Assembly (NCBI RefSeq): GCF_000006945.2
Contig: NC_003197.2
Coordinates: 2,356,001-2,420,000 of the forward strand
Direction: 5' to 3'
Length of the DNA: 64,000 nt
Source: Salmonella enterica subsp. enterica serovar Typhimurium str. LT2
GTDB lineage: Bacteria > Pseudomonadota > Gammaproteobacteria > Enterobacterales > Enterobacteriaceae
How positions within the stretch are numbered: position 1 is the first letter of the stretch; each line of letters begins with the position of its first letter. Below are positions 8,281-17,709 of this stretch, in pieces. A model generated the notes under the pieces. The model did not search any database, had not been told where the DNA came from, and saw nothing but the letters and a program-made list of their open reading frames with translations. Position numbers and translations under genes: made by a program.

Positions 8281-9327
8281 CTTATCGCTCACCAGGAACG
8301 TTTTGAACTGCGGCGACATCCAGGTTTTAAAGCCTTCACCTTCTTTCATGATCATAAATACCGCCAGCCCTTCCCTCCGCACGACCTCTTGCGCCTTTTG
8401 CGTACCAAGCACCATCAGGCCGGTGTCCCAGCCGTCCGCTTCCAACGCCGTTGGCGCGATGACCGTAACCGATACCAGATTGTGTTCAATGGGGCGCCCC
8501 GTTTGCGGATCGATAACGTGCGAGACACGCTTGCCATCCAGCTCGTAATAGTTACGGTAGCTGCCGGAGGTGCTGATGCCATGCCCGTTGATATCCACAA
8601 TCGCCTGCACTGCGTTTTCCCGGTCGGTCGGCTTCTGAATCGCGACGCGCCACGGCTGCCCCTGCGCATTCATCCCGCGACTGCTTAATGCGCCGCCCAC
8701 CGAGACCAGATAACGCGCAATGCCCTCCTGCTCCATCAGACGCGCCAGATGATCCGCCGCATAGCCCTCCCCGACCGTGGAGAGATCAACATAAAGATCC
8801 GGCAGATCTTTTTGCAAAAACTGATGTCCAGCCCTGTCGATAACCTGCAAATGTTGCAGGCCTGTTTTCGCTTTTGCCGCATCGATTTGTGCTGGTGTTG
8901 GGATATGCAGCGGCTGCCGATCCGGCCCAAACCCCCACAGATTGACCAGCGGGCCCACGGTGATATCCATCGCGCCATCCGTCTTCGCGCCAATACGCAG
9001 CGCCGAGGTCACGATATCCGCCATGGCTTCGCTGACCGGCCAGGGCGCAAGACTGCGTGAATGGTTAAAACGCATCAACGCGGAGTCATTTTTATAGGTA
9101 GAAAGCAACCAATCATCAGCATCAAGCTGAGTCTGGATTTTAGTCTGTAACTCTGCGGCGCGTTTCGCATCGATACCAACCACGCTCACCCGCCAGAGAG
9201 TCCCCATCGTTTTACCTTCCAGCACCTGAGCGGCAGGTGACGCTGTTGTCGTTTCGGGAGCCTCATCGCAGCCCATAAGTAGAAAAGCCGCCGCCAGACA
9301 CACGGCCCGGCAAAAAGTCATTTTCAT
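8275..9327 (-). CDS. apbE: ApbE, FAD:protein FMN transferase lipoprotein
   Basis: ApbE attaches FMN covalently to Thr residues of exported flavoproteins such as the NqrC/RnfG type. The protein is 350 residues with a lipoprotein signal (A-A-F-L-L-M-G-C, the cysteine being the lipidated residue), followed by the ApbE core: G-K-T-M-G-T-L-W-R near residue 40, V-G-P-L-V-N-L-W-G-F-G, and H-V-I-D-P-Q-T-G-R-P, which is the binding loop near the C-terminus. It lies between ompC and ada on the same strand, with a terminator separating it from ompC. Confidence 0.95.
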   Translation of the reverse strand: MKMTFCRAVCLAAAFLLMGCDEAPETTTASPAAQVLEGKTMGTLWRVSVVGIDAKRAAELQTKIQTQLDADDWLLSTYKNDSALMRFNHSRSLAPWPVSEAMADIVTSALRIGAKTDGAMDITVGPLVNLWGFGPDRQPLHIPTPAQIDAAKAKTGLQHLQVIDRAGHQFLQKDLPDLYVDLSTVGEGYAADHLARLMEQEGIARYLVSVGGALSSRGMNAQGQPWRVAIQKPTDRENAVQAIVDINGHGISTSGSYRNYYELDGKRVSHVIDPQTGRPIEHNLVSVTVIAPTALEADGWDTGLMVLGTQKAQEVVRREGLAVFMIMKEGEGFKTWMSPQFKTFLVSDKN

Positions 9328-9403
9328 CGCTGTTTATCCTCATTCGAATGGACGCAAGCGTATATCAAAACGTCGTATTTGTACGCCGGAATAAGGCATG
9401 AAA

Positions 9404-9423
9404 AAAGGGCCCGCAGGCCCTTT
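9404..9423 (-). terminator. Intrinsic terminator of ompC
   Basis: An inverted repeat (AAAGGGCCnGCnGGCCCTTT) sits about 18 bases after the ompC stop. Read on the minus strand it runs into a T-rich tract at 9406-9401, the layout of a strong rho-independent terminator. Confidence 0.85.
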
Positions 9424-9441
9424 AGCAACATCTTTTGCTGA

Positions 9442-10578
9442 TTAGAACTGGTAAACCAGACCCAGCGCTACGATGTCGTCGGTGTTGATGCCCGCATCGC
9501 GGGTAAAGTCGTTTTTATCCAGCAGGTTGATTTTGTAATCAACATAGGTGGACATGTTTTTGTTGAAGTAGTAAGTCGCGCCGACATCAACGTATTTTAC
9601 GATGTCCTGGTCGCCATAGCTGGCGCCGTAACCGTTGCTGATGTCCTTACCTTTAGACTGCAGGTAAGCCACAGACGGACGCAGACCAAAGTCGAACTGG
9701 TACTGAGCAACCACTTCAAAGTTCTGCGCTTTGTTGGCAAAACCGTAAGAGGTGGACGGGTTGCTACCGTTAGAGGTACCAAAACGGGTTGCGTTATAGG
9801 TCTGAGAATACTGCGCTGCCAGATAGATGTTGTTCGCATCGTATTTCAGGCCGCCGGTGTAAACCGTGGCGCGATCGCCGTTACCATACAGGCGAGCGTT
9901 AGCGGTGTTGTTCTGATCGGCAGTACGTTTAGACGTGGTGATAGCGCCACCGACAGAGAAGCCTTCGCCGATTGCATAAGTCAGCGATCCGCCGTAACCG
10001 TCGCCGTTCTGGTTCAGCAGGCTGCGACCGTTGGTGTTTTCACCGCTCACGCTGCCGTTTTTGCCCTGATACTGTAACGCGAAGTCCAGACCATCCACCA
10101 GGCCGAAGAAGTCGGTGTTACGGTAGGTAGCATAGCCGTTACCACGCTGCTGCATAAAGTTGTCAGCGCCGTAGGTGTCGCCGCCGAACTCCGGCAGAAC
10201 GTCGGTCCAGGAGGTCACGTCATAGGTTACGCCGTAGTTACGACCATAATCGAAGGAACCTGCATCAGCGAATTTCAGACCCGCAAACGCCACACGCGTC
10301 CAGGAGTCGTTGCTGCCTTCAGTCTGGTTGCCCTGAATCTGATATTCCCACTGGCCATAACCGGTCAGCTGATCGTTAACCTGCGTTTCGCCTTTGAAGC
10401 CGATACGCATGTAGGTCTGGTCGCCATCGCTGCCTTTGTCGTCAGAGAAGTAGTGCAGGCCATCAACTTTACCAAACAGGTCTAATTTGTTGCCGTCTTT
10501 ATTATAAATTTCAGCCGCATTCGCTGCGCCCGCCACCAGCAGAGCTGGTACCAGGAGGGACAGTACTTTAACTTTCAT
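9442..10578 (-). CDS. ompC: OmpC, major outer membrane porin
   Basis: This 378-residue trimeric general porin has a Sec signal peptide ending A-N-A, mature start A-E-I-Y-N-K-D-G-N, alternating amphipathic strands, the constriction loop L3 with P-E-F-G-G-D, and a C-terminal phenylalanine (L-V-Y-Q-F) needed for outer membrane assembly. External loops with S-G-E-N-T-N-G-R and G-T-S-N-G-S-N are Salmonella-like. Expression is set by EnvZ/OmpR through sites upstream, and the long 5' leader is shared with many sRNA targets. The micF gene is transcribed divergently. Confidence 0.98.
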
Positions 10579-10678
10579 GTTATTAACCCTCTGTTATATG
10601 CCTTTATTGCTTTTTTATGCCACTGCTTACTGGTTAACCCTCATTAACCAGTCGGCAAGTCCATTCTCCGCAAAAATA

Positions 10679-10760
10679 CAGAATAATCCAACACGAATAT
10701 GATACTAAAACTTTTAAGATGTTACAGTTATCTACATAGATGTTTCAAAATATGAATTTT
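10679..10760 (-). promoter_or_regulatory. ompC promoter and OmpR binding region
   Basis: On the minus strand this AT-rich region has tandem OmpR-like half sites (TTTTGAAACATCT at about 10748-10736 and TGTAACATCTTAAAAG at about 10723-10708), followed by TATCATATTCGTGT and a -10-like TATTCT near 10686-10679. It closely resembles the E. coli ompC control region, including the A/C-rich OmpR repeats. Transcription would start near 10670, leaving a leader of about 90 bases that contains the GGTTAA-rich hairpin sequence at 10630-10655. Confidence 0.7.
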
Positions 10761-10911
10761 ACGGAACTTTTTTAAAGCAAAAATCAAGTAAAAATAAGCA
10801 CAAATAGACAAAATATATTCACGAAACTTTTAAAATCAACGGGTTAAATTGATGAAATTCATAGCACTGAATGATAAAACAGAATCTTCATTCGCAACTA
10901 AAATAGTGACC

Positions 10912-11004
10912 GCTATCATCATTAACTTTATTTATTACCGTCATTCACTTCTGAATGTCTGTTTACCCCTATTTCAACCGGATGCTTCGCATTCGGTTTT
11001 TTTT
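10912..11004 (+). ncRNA. micF: MicF, antisense small RNA repressing ompF
   Basis: The 93 bases from GCTATCATCATTAAC to the T run match the known MicF RNA with very few changes. It ends with a clear intrinsic terminator (ACCGGATGC-TTC-GCATTCGGT followed by eight T). MicF pairs with the ompF mRNA start region with help of Hfq. It sits in its conserved place, divergent from ompC, and shares the OmpR region. The remaining DNA from 11005 to 11306 holds the rcsD upstream region, with a -10-like TATACT at 11259-11264; nothing else was seen there. Confidence 0.95.
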
Positions 11005-11306
11005 ACCCTTTTTCAGACACACCCGGCTGATTTATGCTACCTGCCTAAAACTATCACGGTTATTCACTACACTCCCCTGCTCGACCGTTCGTAAGACATT
11101 AGCAAATAATTTCTTGATATTTAGTGCTAAACATTTATAAGTAGTCTTTATATTTGTACCGTTCTGCGAAGGTTGTACGCTTTTCCCGTCCCGCCGACGG
11201 AGCGCGTGTTAAGTTGCCCGGCATGACGTAAGAGTCTGGAAATTCATTCATTACCCTTTATACTGCCCTTCACCTTCAGCGTTGCTTTTACAGGTCGTAA
11301 ACATAA

Positions 11307-13976
11307 ATGAGTCAGTCTGACACAACGGTCTCTACCCGATTCTCCCTTCTACCGGGAAGCATTACCCGTTTCTTCTTATTGCTGATCATTGTGCTGCTGG
11401 TAACGATGGGCGTTATGGTACAGAGCGCCGTCAACGCCTGGTTGAAAGACAAAAGCTATCAAATTGTCGATATCACCCACGCTATTCATAAACGCGTGGA
11501 TACCTGGCGGTATGTTACCTGGCAAATTTATGACAACATCGCCGCGACCACTACGCCATCGACAGGTGAAGGACTTCAGGAAACGCGTCTGAAGCAGGAT
11601 GTGTATTATCTTGAAAAGCCGCGACGTAAAACTGAAGCGCTGATTTTCGGTTCCCATGACAGCGCCACGCTGGAAATGACGCAGCGTATGTCAACTTATC
11701 TGGATACGCTGTGGGGCGCGGAAAACGTGCCGTGGTCCATGTATTACCTCAACGGACAGGATAACAGCCTGATTCTTATCTCTACCCTACCGTTGAAAGA
11801 TCTCTCTTCCGGCTTTAAAGAGTCCACTATTGGCAATATCGTCGATTCCCGCCGGGCAGAGATGTTGCAGCAGGCGAATGCGCTGGATGAGCGCGAAAGT
11901 TTCTCCTCATTGCGAAAACTGGCCTGGCAAAACGGTCACTATTTTACGCTGCGCACGACCTTCAATCAGCCAGGACATCTGGCAACCGTGGTGGCGTTTG
12001 ATCTGCCCATTAATGATTTAATCCCGCCGGGAATGCCGCTGGACAGTTTTCGGATAGAGCCTGACGCAACCCAAGCGACGGGGCGAAGCAGTGAAAAGGA
12101 AGCGCCTGATAGCGTCACGATTAGCTTTAACGGTTCAAAAATTGAGATCTCCTCAGCGCTTAACTCTACCGGAATGCGCCTGATCTGGCAGGTACCGTTC
12201 GGTACGCTTTTGCTTGATACGTTGCAAAATATTTTGCTGCCTTTACTGCTGAACATCGGGCTGCTGGCGTTGGCGTTATTTGGCTACGCCACGTTCCGTC
12301 ATCAGCCGGGACGGTCGACGGAATCGACATCCGGCAACGCGGCGAATAATGAGCTTCGCGTCTTACGCGCCATTAATGAAGAGATAGTTTCTCTGCTGCC
12401 GCTGGGTCTGCTGGTCTACGATCAGGAAGGCAACCGCACCGTGATCAGCAATAAAATCGCCGATCATCTGTTGCCGCATCTTAACCTGCAAAATATTACC
12501 AGCATGGCGGAACAGCATCAGGGCGTGATTCAGGCGACAATTAATAACGAACTGTATGAGATCCGTCTGTTTCGCAGCCAGATCGCTCCCCGCACGCAGA
12601 TCTTTATTATTCGCGATCAGGACCGGGAAGTGCTGGTGAATAAGAAGCTTAAACAGGCGCAGCGTTTGTATGAGAAGAATCAGCAGGGCCGCGCCGCCTT
12701 TATGCAAAATATCAGCAACACGCTTAAAGAGCCCGTACGCCAACTGGCGGTTAACGCCGCAGCAGTCACCACGCCGGAAAGCCTGAAACTGGCGGATCAG
12801 GCGGATGTATTGGTACGTATGATCGATGAAATCCAACTGGCGAATATGCTGGAAAATGACGCATGGAAGAGCGAAGCCACGCTGTTCTCCCTGCAGGATC
12901 TTATTGACGAAGTCGTGCCGGAAGTGCTGCCCGCCATTAAGCGTAAAGGGCTGCAACTGCTGATTAATAACCATCTTAGCGGCAACGATGAACGCTGGGG
13001 CGATCGTGACGCCCTGCGCCGGATTTTGCTGCTGTTGATTCAGTATGCCGTCACAACGACCGCTATGGGTAAAATTACGCTTGAAGTCGAGCAGGATGAA
13101 TCTATCGCGGAGCGTCTGACTTTCCGTATTCTGGATACGGGCGAAGGTGTAACGTTAAACGAGATTGATAATCTGCATTTCCCGTATATGAATGAAACGC
13201 AGGGCGATCGTTACGGCAAAGCGAATCCGCTCACCTTCTGGCTGTGCAATCAACTGGCGCGCAAACTGGGCGGTCATCTCAACATTAAAGCGCGAGAAAC
13301 GCTGGGCACGCGCTATACCGTTCATGTCAAAATGCTTCCTCACGATCAGCATACTCAGGTCGAAGAGCGCCTGCTGGACGACGTGAGCGTGATGGTCGAT
13401 GTGACGTCCAACGAGGTTCGCGCGATTGTGCTGCGTCAGTTAGAAAACTGGGGCGCCACCTGCATCACGCCGGATGAAAGGCAGATAAGTCAAGAATATG
13501 ATCTCTTTTTAACGGATAATCCGTCTAATCTTACTGCCTCGGGCTTGCTTTTAAGCGATGATGAGTCAGGCGTGCGGAAAATTGGCCCGGGTCAGTTGCG
13601 CGTCAACTTTAATATGAGCAATGCTATGCAGGAAGCTGTACTACAACTTATCGAAGAGCAGCTGGCGCAGGAAGAGATTCCCGCCTCCCCGCTCGGCGGA
13701 GATGAAAATGCCGAGCTTCATGCCAGCGGCTATTATGCGCTATTTGTAGACACAGTACCGGATGATGTTAAGAGGTTGTATACTGAGGCGGCAACCAGCG
13801 ATTTCGCTGCGCTGGCCCAAACGGCCCACCGCCTGAAAGGGGTGTTTGCCATGCTTAATCTGGTACCCGGCAAGCAGTTATGTGAAACGCTGGAACATCT
13901 GATTCGTGAGAAAGATGCTCCAGGTATAGAAAAATATATCAGCGACATTGACGCCTACGTCAAAAGCTTGCTGTAG
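11307..13976 (+). CDS. rcsD: RcsD, phosphotransfer protein of the Rcs envelope-stress relay
   Basis: RcsD carries phosphate from RcsC to RcsB. The 889-residue inner-membrane protein has a first transmembrane segment near residues 18-38, a periplasmic domain, a second membrane segment near 305-325, a degenerate histidine-kinase-like region, the RcsD-specific ABL domain, and a C-terminal HPt domain. The phosphorylated histidine is His841 in the motif T-A-H-R-L-K-G. rcsB follows after 16 bases, forming a conserved operon. Confidence 0.97.
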   Translation: MSQSDTTVSTRFSLLPGSITRFFLLLIIVLLVTMGVMVQSAVNAWLKDKSYQIVDITHAIHKRVDTWRYVTWQIYDNIAATTTPSTGEGLQETRLKQDVYYLEKPRRKTEALIFGSHDSATLEMTQRMSTYLDTLWGAENVPWSMYYLNGQDNSLILISTLPLKDLSSGFKESTIGNIVDSRRAEMLQQANALDERESFSSLRKLAWQNGHYFTLRTTFNQPGHLATVVAFDLPINDLIPPGMPLDSFRIEPDATQATGRSSEKEAPDSVTISFNGSKIEISSALNSTGMRLIWQVPFGTLLLDTLQNILLPLLLNIGLLALALFGYATFRHQPGRSTESTSGNAANNELRVLRAINEEIVSLLPLGLLVYDQEGNRTVISNKIADHLLPHLNLQNITSMAEQHQGVIQATINNELYEIRLFRSQIAPRTQIFIIRDQDREVLVNKKLKQAQRLYEKNQQGRAAFMQNISNTLKEPVRQLAVNAAAVTTPESLKLADQADVLVRMIDEIQLANMLENDAWKSEATLFSLQDLIDEVVPEVLPAIKRKGLQLLINNHLSGNDERWGDRDALRRILLLLIQYAVTTTAMGKITLEVEQDESIAERLTFRILDTGEGVTLNEIDNLHFPYMNETQGDRYGKANPLTFWLCNQLARKLGGHLNIKARETLGTRYTVHVKMLPHDQHTQVEERLLDDVSVMVDVTSNEVRAIVLRQLENWGATCITPDERQISQEYDLFLTDNPSNLTASGLLLSDDESGVRKIGPGQLRVNFNMSNAMQEAVLQLIEEQLAQEEIPASPLGGDENAELHASGYYALFVDTVPDDVKRLYTEAATSDFAALAQTAHRLKGVFAMLNLVPGKQLCETLEHLIREKDAPGIEKYISDIDAYVKSLL

Positions 13977-13992
13977 CAAGGTAGCCCAATAC

Positions 13993-14643
13993 ATGAACAA
14001 TATGAACGTAATTATTGCCGATGACCACCCGATTGTACTGTTCGGTATTCGCAAATCACTTGAACAAATCGAGTGGGTGAATGTTGTCGGCGAATTTGAA
14101 GATTCCACAGCATTGATCAACAACCTGCCGAAATTAGATGCGCATGTGTTGATCACTGACCTCTCCATGCCGGGAGATAAATACGGCGATGGGATCACCT
14201 TGATCAAGTACATCAAGCGTCATTTTCCGAGCCTGTCTATTATCGTTCTGACCATGAACAACAACCCGGCGATCCTGAGCGCCGTGTTGGATCTTGATAT
14301 TGAAGGGATCGTACTCAAACAGGGTGCGCCAACCGATCTGCCTAAGGCGCTGGCCGCGCTGCAAAAAGGCAAAAAATTCACCCCAGAAAGCGTTTCTCGT
14401 CTGCTGGAGAAAATCAGCGCAGGCGGTTACGGCGATAAGCGTCTGTCGCCAAAAGAGAGCGAAGTATTACGCCTGTTCGCCGAGGGTTTCCTGGTCACCG
14501 AAATCGCCAAGAAGCTCAACCGCAGCATTAAGACCATCAGCAGCCAGAAGAAATCGGCGATGATGAAACTGGGCGTAGAGAATGATATCGCGCTGCTCAA
14601 CTATCTCTCTTCTGTCACCCTGAGTCCGACAGACAAAGAATAA
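13993..14643 (+). CDS. rcsB: RcsB, response regulator of capsule and envelope genes
   Basis: RcsB is a NarL-family transcription factor of 216 residues that controls colanic acid, flagella and many envelope genes, alone or with RcsA and other partners. The receiver domain shows the acidic pair (A-D-D-H) and phospho-acceptor Asp56 in I-T-D-L-S-M-P. The C-terminal LuxR-type helix-turn-helix is seen in L-S-P-K-E-S-E-V-L-R-L and T-E-I-A-K-K-L-N-R-S-I-K-T-I-S. Start ATG 13993 gives the conserved M-N-N-M-N-V-I-I-A-D-D. Convergent with rcsC. Confidence 0.99.
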   Translation: MNNMNVIIADDHPIVLFGIRKSLEQIEWVNVVGEFEDSTALINNLPKLDAHVLITDLSMPGDKYGDGITLIKYIKRHFPSLSIIVLTMNNNPAILSAVLDLDIEGIVLKQGAPTDLPKALAALQKGKKFTPESVSRLLEKISAGGYGDKRLSPKESEVLRLFAEGFLVTEIAKKLNRSIKTISSQKKSAMMKLGVENDIALLNYLSSVTLSPTDKE

Positions 14644-14656
14644 ATCGCTTTTATGT

Positions 14657-14743
14657 TACCCAGCCTGATGGCGCTACGCTTATCAGGCCTACCAGTCGAC
14701 TCATCTTTTACAGGCCGGACAGGCGACGCCGCCATCCGGCATT
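14657..14743. repeat. REP/BIME element between rcsB and rcsC
   Basis: Two REP units in opposite orientation fill the convergent gap: GCCTGATGGCGCTACGC...TATCAGGCCTACC and GGCCGGACAGGCGACGCCGCCATCCGGC. Such elements often protect mRNA 3' ends or end transcription between convergent genes. The following TTTTTT at 14742-14747 could help terminate rcsB transcripts. Confidence 0.75.
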
Positions 14744-14745
14744 TT

Positions 14746-17592
14746 TTATGCCCGCGTTTTACGTACCCGCTCGGCATACACCGCCAGCGTCTGTTTCAAC
14801 ACATCCAGCGTCACAGGCTTCGACAAACAGCTGTCCATACCGGACTCCAGGCAACGTTGTTTCTCTTCCGCCAGCGCGTTCGCCGTCACGCCGACGACAG
14901 GCAGCGTCAGCCCAAGCTGACGGATACGCTGCGTCAGGCGATAGCCGTCCATGTTCGGCATGTTCACATCGCTCAGAACAATATCGATAGCATTTTTACT
15001 CAGCACATTCAGAGCGTCTACGCCATCATTGGCTGTCTTACACTGATACCCCAGCGATCCCAATTGATCGGCCAGCAAGCGGCGATTGATCGGATGATCG
15101 TCAACGACCAGAATCATCATGTCGTCATTTGAATCTGCAGTTTTATCCGTCGTCGGCAATGCGCTGGAAAGCGCTTCACTATCCAGCTCAATACTATAGA
15201 TACGCGCCAACAGCGCGGGCAACTCATGCACCGACGCCACACTATGCACCCACTCGCCCGGCGCTCTTTCCAACGGAATCCCGATATGACGGCGGCAAAA
15301 GACGACCGCCGCCCTCCCCTGCCAGGTATGCTCCAGCGCGTCATCGACAATCAAAATATCGTCCGCGGCGGGTTCTTGCCCTTCATAACGCTGCGTATGA
15401 ACGCCGCTACGCGCCAGACTGGTCTCAATAAACTGGCACAAAGAAGTATTGCGCACCGCCAGCCAACAGCAGGTTCCGGCGAGTCCTTCCACGCTCTTTT
15501 TCACAGGGTATTGCGCGCCATAAAGCGGGATGCGCAGCGTAAACTGGCTTCCCATGCCAGGCTCCGAATCGACGGAAATATCGCCGTCCATCATGCTGAT
15601 CAATTTTTCGCAAATCGCCAGCCCCAGACCGGTCCCCTGAAAGTTACGCTGTACGCCGGTTCCCACCTGGAAGAAGGGATCGAACAGGCGAACCACCTCT
15701 TTTGCCGGAATACCGACGCCGGTATCCCGCACGCGAATGCTGAGATAATCCCCATCACAGCGCACATGCAGCACGATGCAGCCAATATCGGTAAACTTAA
15801 TGGCGTTGCTCAACAGGTTTGAAATAACCTGCTGTAAACGCATCGGGTCGCCGTTCAGCGATACCGGCACGTCAGGCTCAATAAAACAATACAGACCGAG
15901 CTGCTTACGCACCACCAACGGCAGATAATTGGCGGTGATATGGTTCATCACCTCTCGCGGTGAAAATTCGCGCGGCTCAATCTTTAGCTGTTCCGACTCA
16001 ATTTTCGAGAAGTCGAGAATGTCGCTGATAATTTTCAGCAACAGACTGGAGGAGTTATTCATCGCCGTGACCAGACGTTCCACGCCTTTTGGCAGCTCTT
16101 TGGTTTGCAGCAGATCGAGATTGCCGATGATACCGTACAGCGGTGTGCGCAATTCATGGCTGACCGTCGCAAGGAACATGGATTTAGACTGGCTTGCCTG
16201 CTCCGCCGCCTGCGCCATCTCTTGCAGCGACTCTTCCATTTTGACGCGCGTACTCACATCTACCAACACGCAAATCGCGACGTTTTCATTGCGATAGCGG
16301 GAATGGACGAAGCTAATTTGCAAATTGGTATTATTGCTGGTCAATACATCAACAAAGTTGACCTGCTGGCCGCAAATAATTTGCGTCAGGCGCTGTCTGT
16401 CTTCATGCGTGAGCATGTTCAGGTAGGTGTGCGCCAGTTCGTTACTCAGAATATTGACACCATCAATAGTGCGCAGAATACAGATCCCCACCGGCGCGGA
16501 GGCGACGATTTTACGGTTGAACTGTTCATGCTCTTCCAGACGCTGAGCATCGCTCTCCGCCGGAATAAAAATTCGCCGCTCATACATCCGCGCAAGCGTA
16601 AACAGCCCTGCGCCCACCAGCACGTTCAGCAGGATAGCGTTCAGGATAAGAATACGAATACGCTCCAGGACTAAATCTACAGGCACAGAATAGACAATAC
16701 TGAGCGAGGATGGCGGCAGGCTTTTTTTGAGTACCAGTTCGCGAAAACCTGGCGTATAACCAAACCAGGAACGCTCCTGCATCCAGCGCGGCTCCGCTTT
16801 AATAATGCCGTCAGGACCGGTCAACGAAATCAGCGAATGGCCGTTCTCATCAATAATAGTGACGCCCATCGGCAAACTGCCGGGCGTGAAAAAATTTTCC
16901 ATACGGATGGACTGCTCGACGCCCAGCAGCGCCTGCAGACGGTTGGCCAGATACACCGGCGTCAGCGCATAAAAGTAGCCCACGCCCTGACGCGCGCCCT
17001 GGCTTATCCAGAAAAGGTTATTCCCACTTTCTTCCTGCGGCGCGTTGCGGTATTTCATAATCCGCTCATGTAACGCTTTTAACGCATCATCGCGCTCCAC
17101 GGGCATTTCACGCAGGCCGAAATTCGCCATACAGAGGTTATCGCTGCCAATCAGGAAAACGCGGTTAAGATCATACGCCGCTGAAAAGTTGTCGCGCCAG
17201 TAACGCATAAACCAGGCCAGCGACTCCAGCGATCCGCGCCAGGCGGAGCCCATCGCCGCACAGTCTGAGTCGGCAAATAGCGGTTCAAAGTCCGGCACCA
17301 CCATTTTGTCATCACGCGCACGCGACGACATGACGCCGTTTTCCGCCGTTAAACGGTTCTCGGCGATATATTTGAGCTCTTTCATCACATCCGACGTGCG
17401 CTGGATAAAACGCTGCGCCTGATCGGAGCTAAGGTTGAACTCCTGACGAATTTCAGACTCCCGCTGGTGCAGGGCATTGACGATGTAAAACACCGAAACA
17501 AAGGCGATTAAGAGCCAAATGAGTAACGCTAACGCTCTGAATAAGTAGCGCGAGACTTTCAGCGTAGTTCGAAAGGAAGCAAGGTATTTCAA
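14746..17592 (-). CDS. rcsC: RcsC, hybrid sensor kinase of the Rcs relay
   Basis: This 948-residue inner-membrane hybrid kinase senses signals from RcsF/IgaA and phosphorylates RcsD. Transmembrane segments lie near residues 20-41 and 313-333 around a large periplasmic domain. A PAS-like region precedes the HisKA domain with the phosphorylated histidine in T-V-S-H-E-L-R-T-P. The ATPase shows N-L-L-S-N-A-I-K-F and G-T-G-L-G-L-A-I. A C-terminal receiver has the acceptor aspartate in L-S-D-V-N-M-P-N-M-D-G. It is transcribed separately and converges on rcsB. Confidence 0.98.
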   Translation of the reverse strand: MKYLASFRTTLKVSRYLFRALALLIWLLIAFVSVFYIVNALHQRESEIRQEFNLSSDQAQRFIQRTSDVMKELKYIAENRLTAENGVMSSRARDDKMVVPDFEPLFADSDCAAMGSAWRGSLESLAWFMRYWRDNFSAAYDLNRVFLIGSDNLCMANFGLREMPVERDDALKALHERIMKYRNAPQEESGNNLFWISQGARQGVGYFYALTPVYLANRLQALLGVEQSIRMENFFTPGSLPMGVTIIDENGHSLISLTGPDGIIKAEPRWMQERSWFGYTPGFRELVLKKSLPPSSLSIVYSVPVDLVLERIRILILNAILLNVLVGAGLFTLARMYERRIFIPAESDAQRLEEHEQFNRKIVASAPVGICILRTIDGVNILSNELAHTYLNMLTHEDRQRLTQIICGQQVNFVDVLTSNNTNLQISFVHSRYRNENVAICVLVDVSTRVKMEESLQEMAQAAEQASQSKSMFLATVSHELRTPLYGIIGNLDLLQTKELPKGVERLVTAMNNSSSLLLKIISDILDFSKIESEQLKIEPREFSPREVMNHITANYLPLVVRKQLGLYCFIEPDVPVSLNGDPMRLQQVISNLLSNAIKFTDIGCIVLHVRCDGDYLSIRVRDTGVGIPAKEVVRLFDPFFQVGTGVQRNFQGTGLGLAICEKLISMMDGDISVDSEPGMGSQFTLRIPLYGAQYPVKKSVEGLAGTCCWLAVRNTSLCQFIETSLARSGVHTQRYEGQEPAADDILIVDDALEHTWQGRAAVVFCRRHIGIPLERAPGEWVHSVASVHELPALLARIYSIELDSEALSSALPTTDKTADSNDDMMILVVDDHPINRRLLADQLGSLGYQCKTANDGVDALNVLSKNAIDIVLSDVNMPNMDGYRLTQRIRQLGLTLPVVGVTANALAEEKQRCLESGMDSCLSKPVTLDVLKQTLAVYAERVRKTRA

Positions 17593-17674
17593 AGGGGCGA
17601 AGCTCCGCCTCAGGATGTAAATAGAGTGTGACTAAGGTAGCGGTAAATGACGTAGCCCGCAACGGCAAAGAAAA

Positions 17675-17697
17675 AGGGCCGGATATCCGGCCCTCGC
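17675..17697 (-). terminator. Intrinsic terminator of gyrA
   Basis: A perfect 20-bp palindrome (AGGGCCGGAT / ATCCGGCCCT) lies 15 bases after the gyrA stop. Read on the minus strand it is followed by TTTTTC, so it is a strong rho-independent terminator between gyrA and rcsC. The symmetric stem begins with AAAAA on the other side, but no plus-strand gene needs it. Confidence 0.85.
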
Positions 17698-17709
17698 ACA
17701 GCAATAACA

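Noticed and set aside
10849..11140. Small frames across micF
   Set aside because: They run through the known structured RNA and its terminator.
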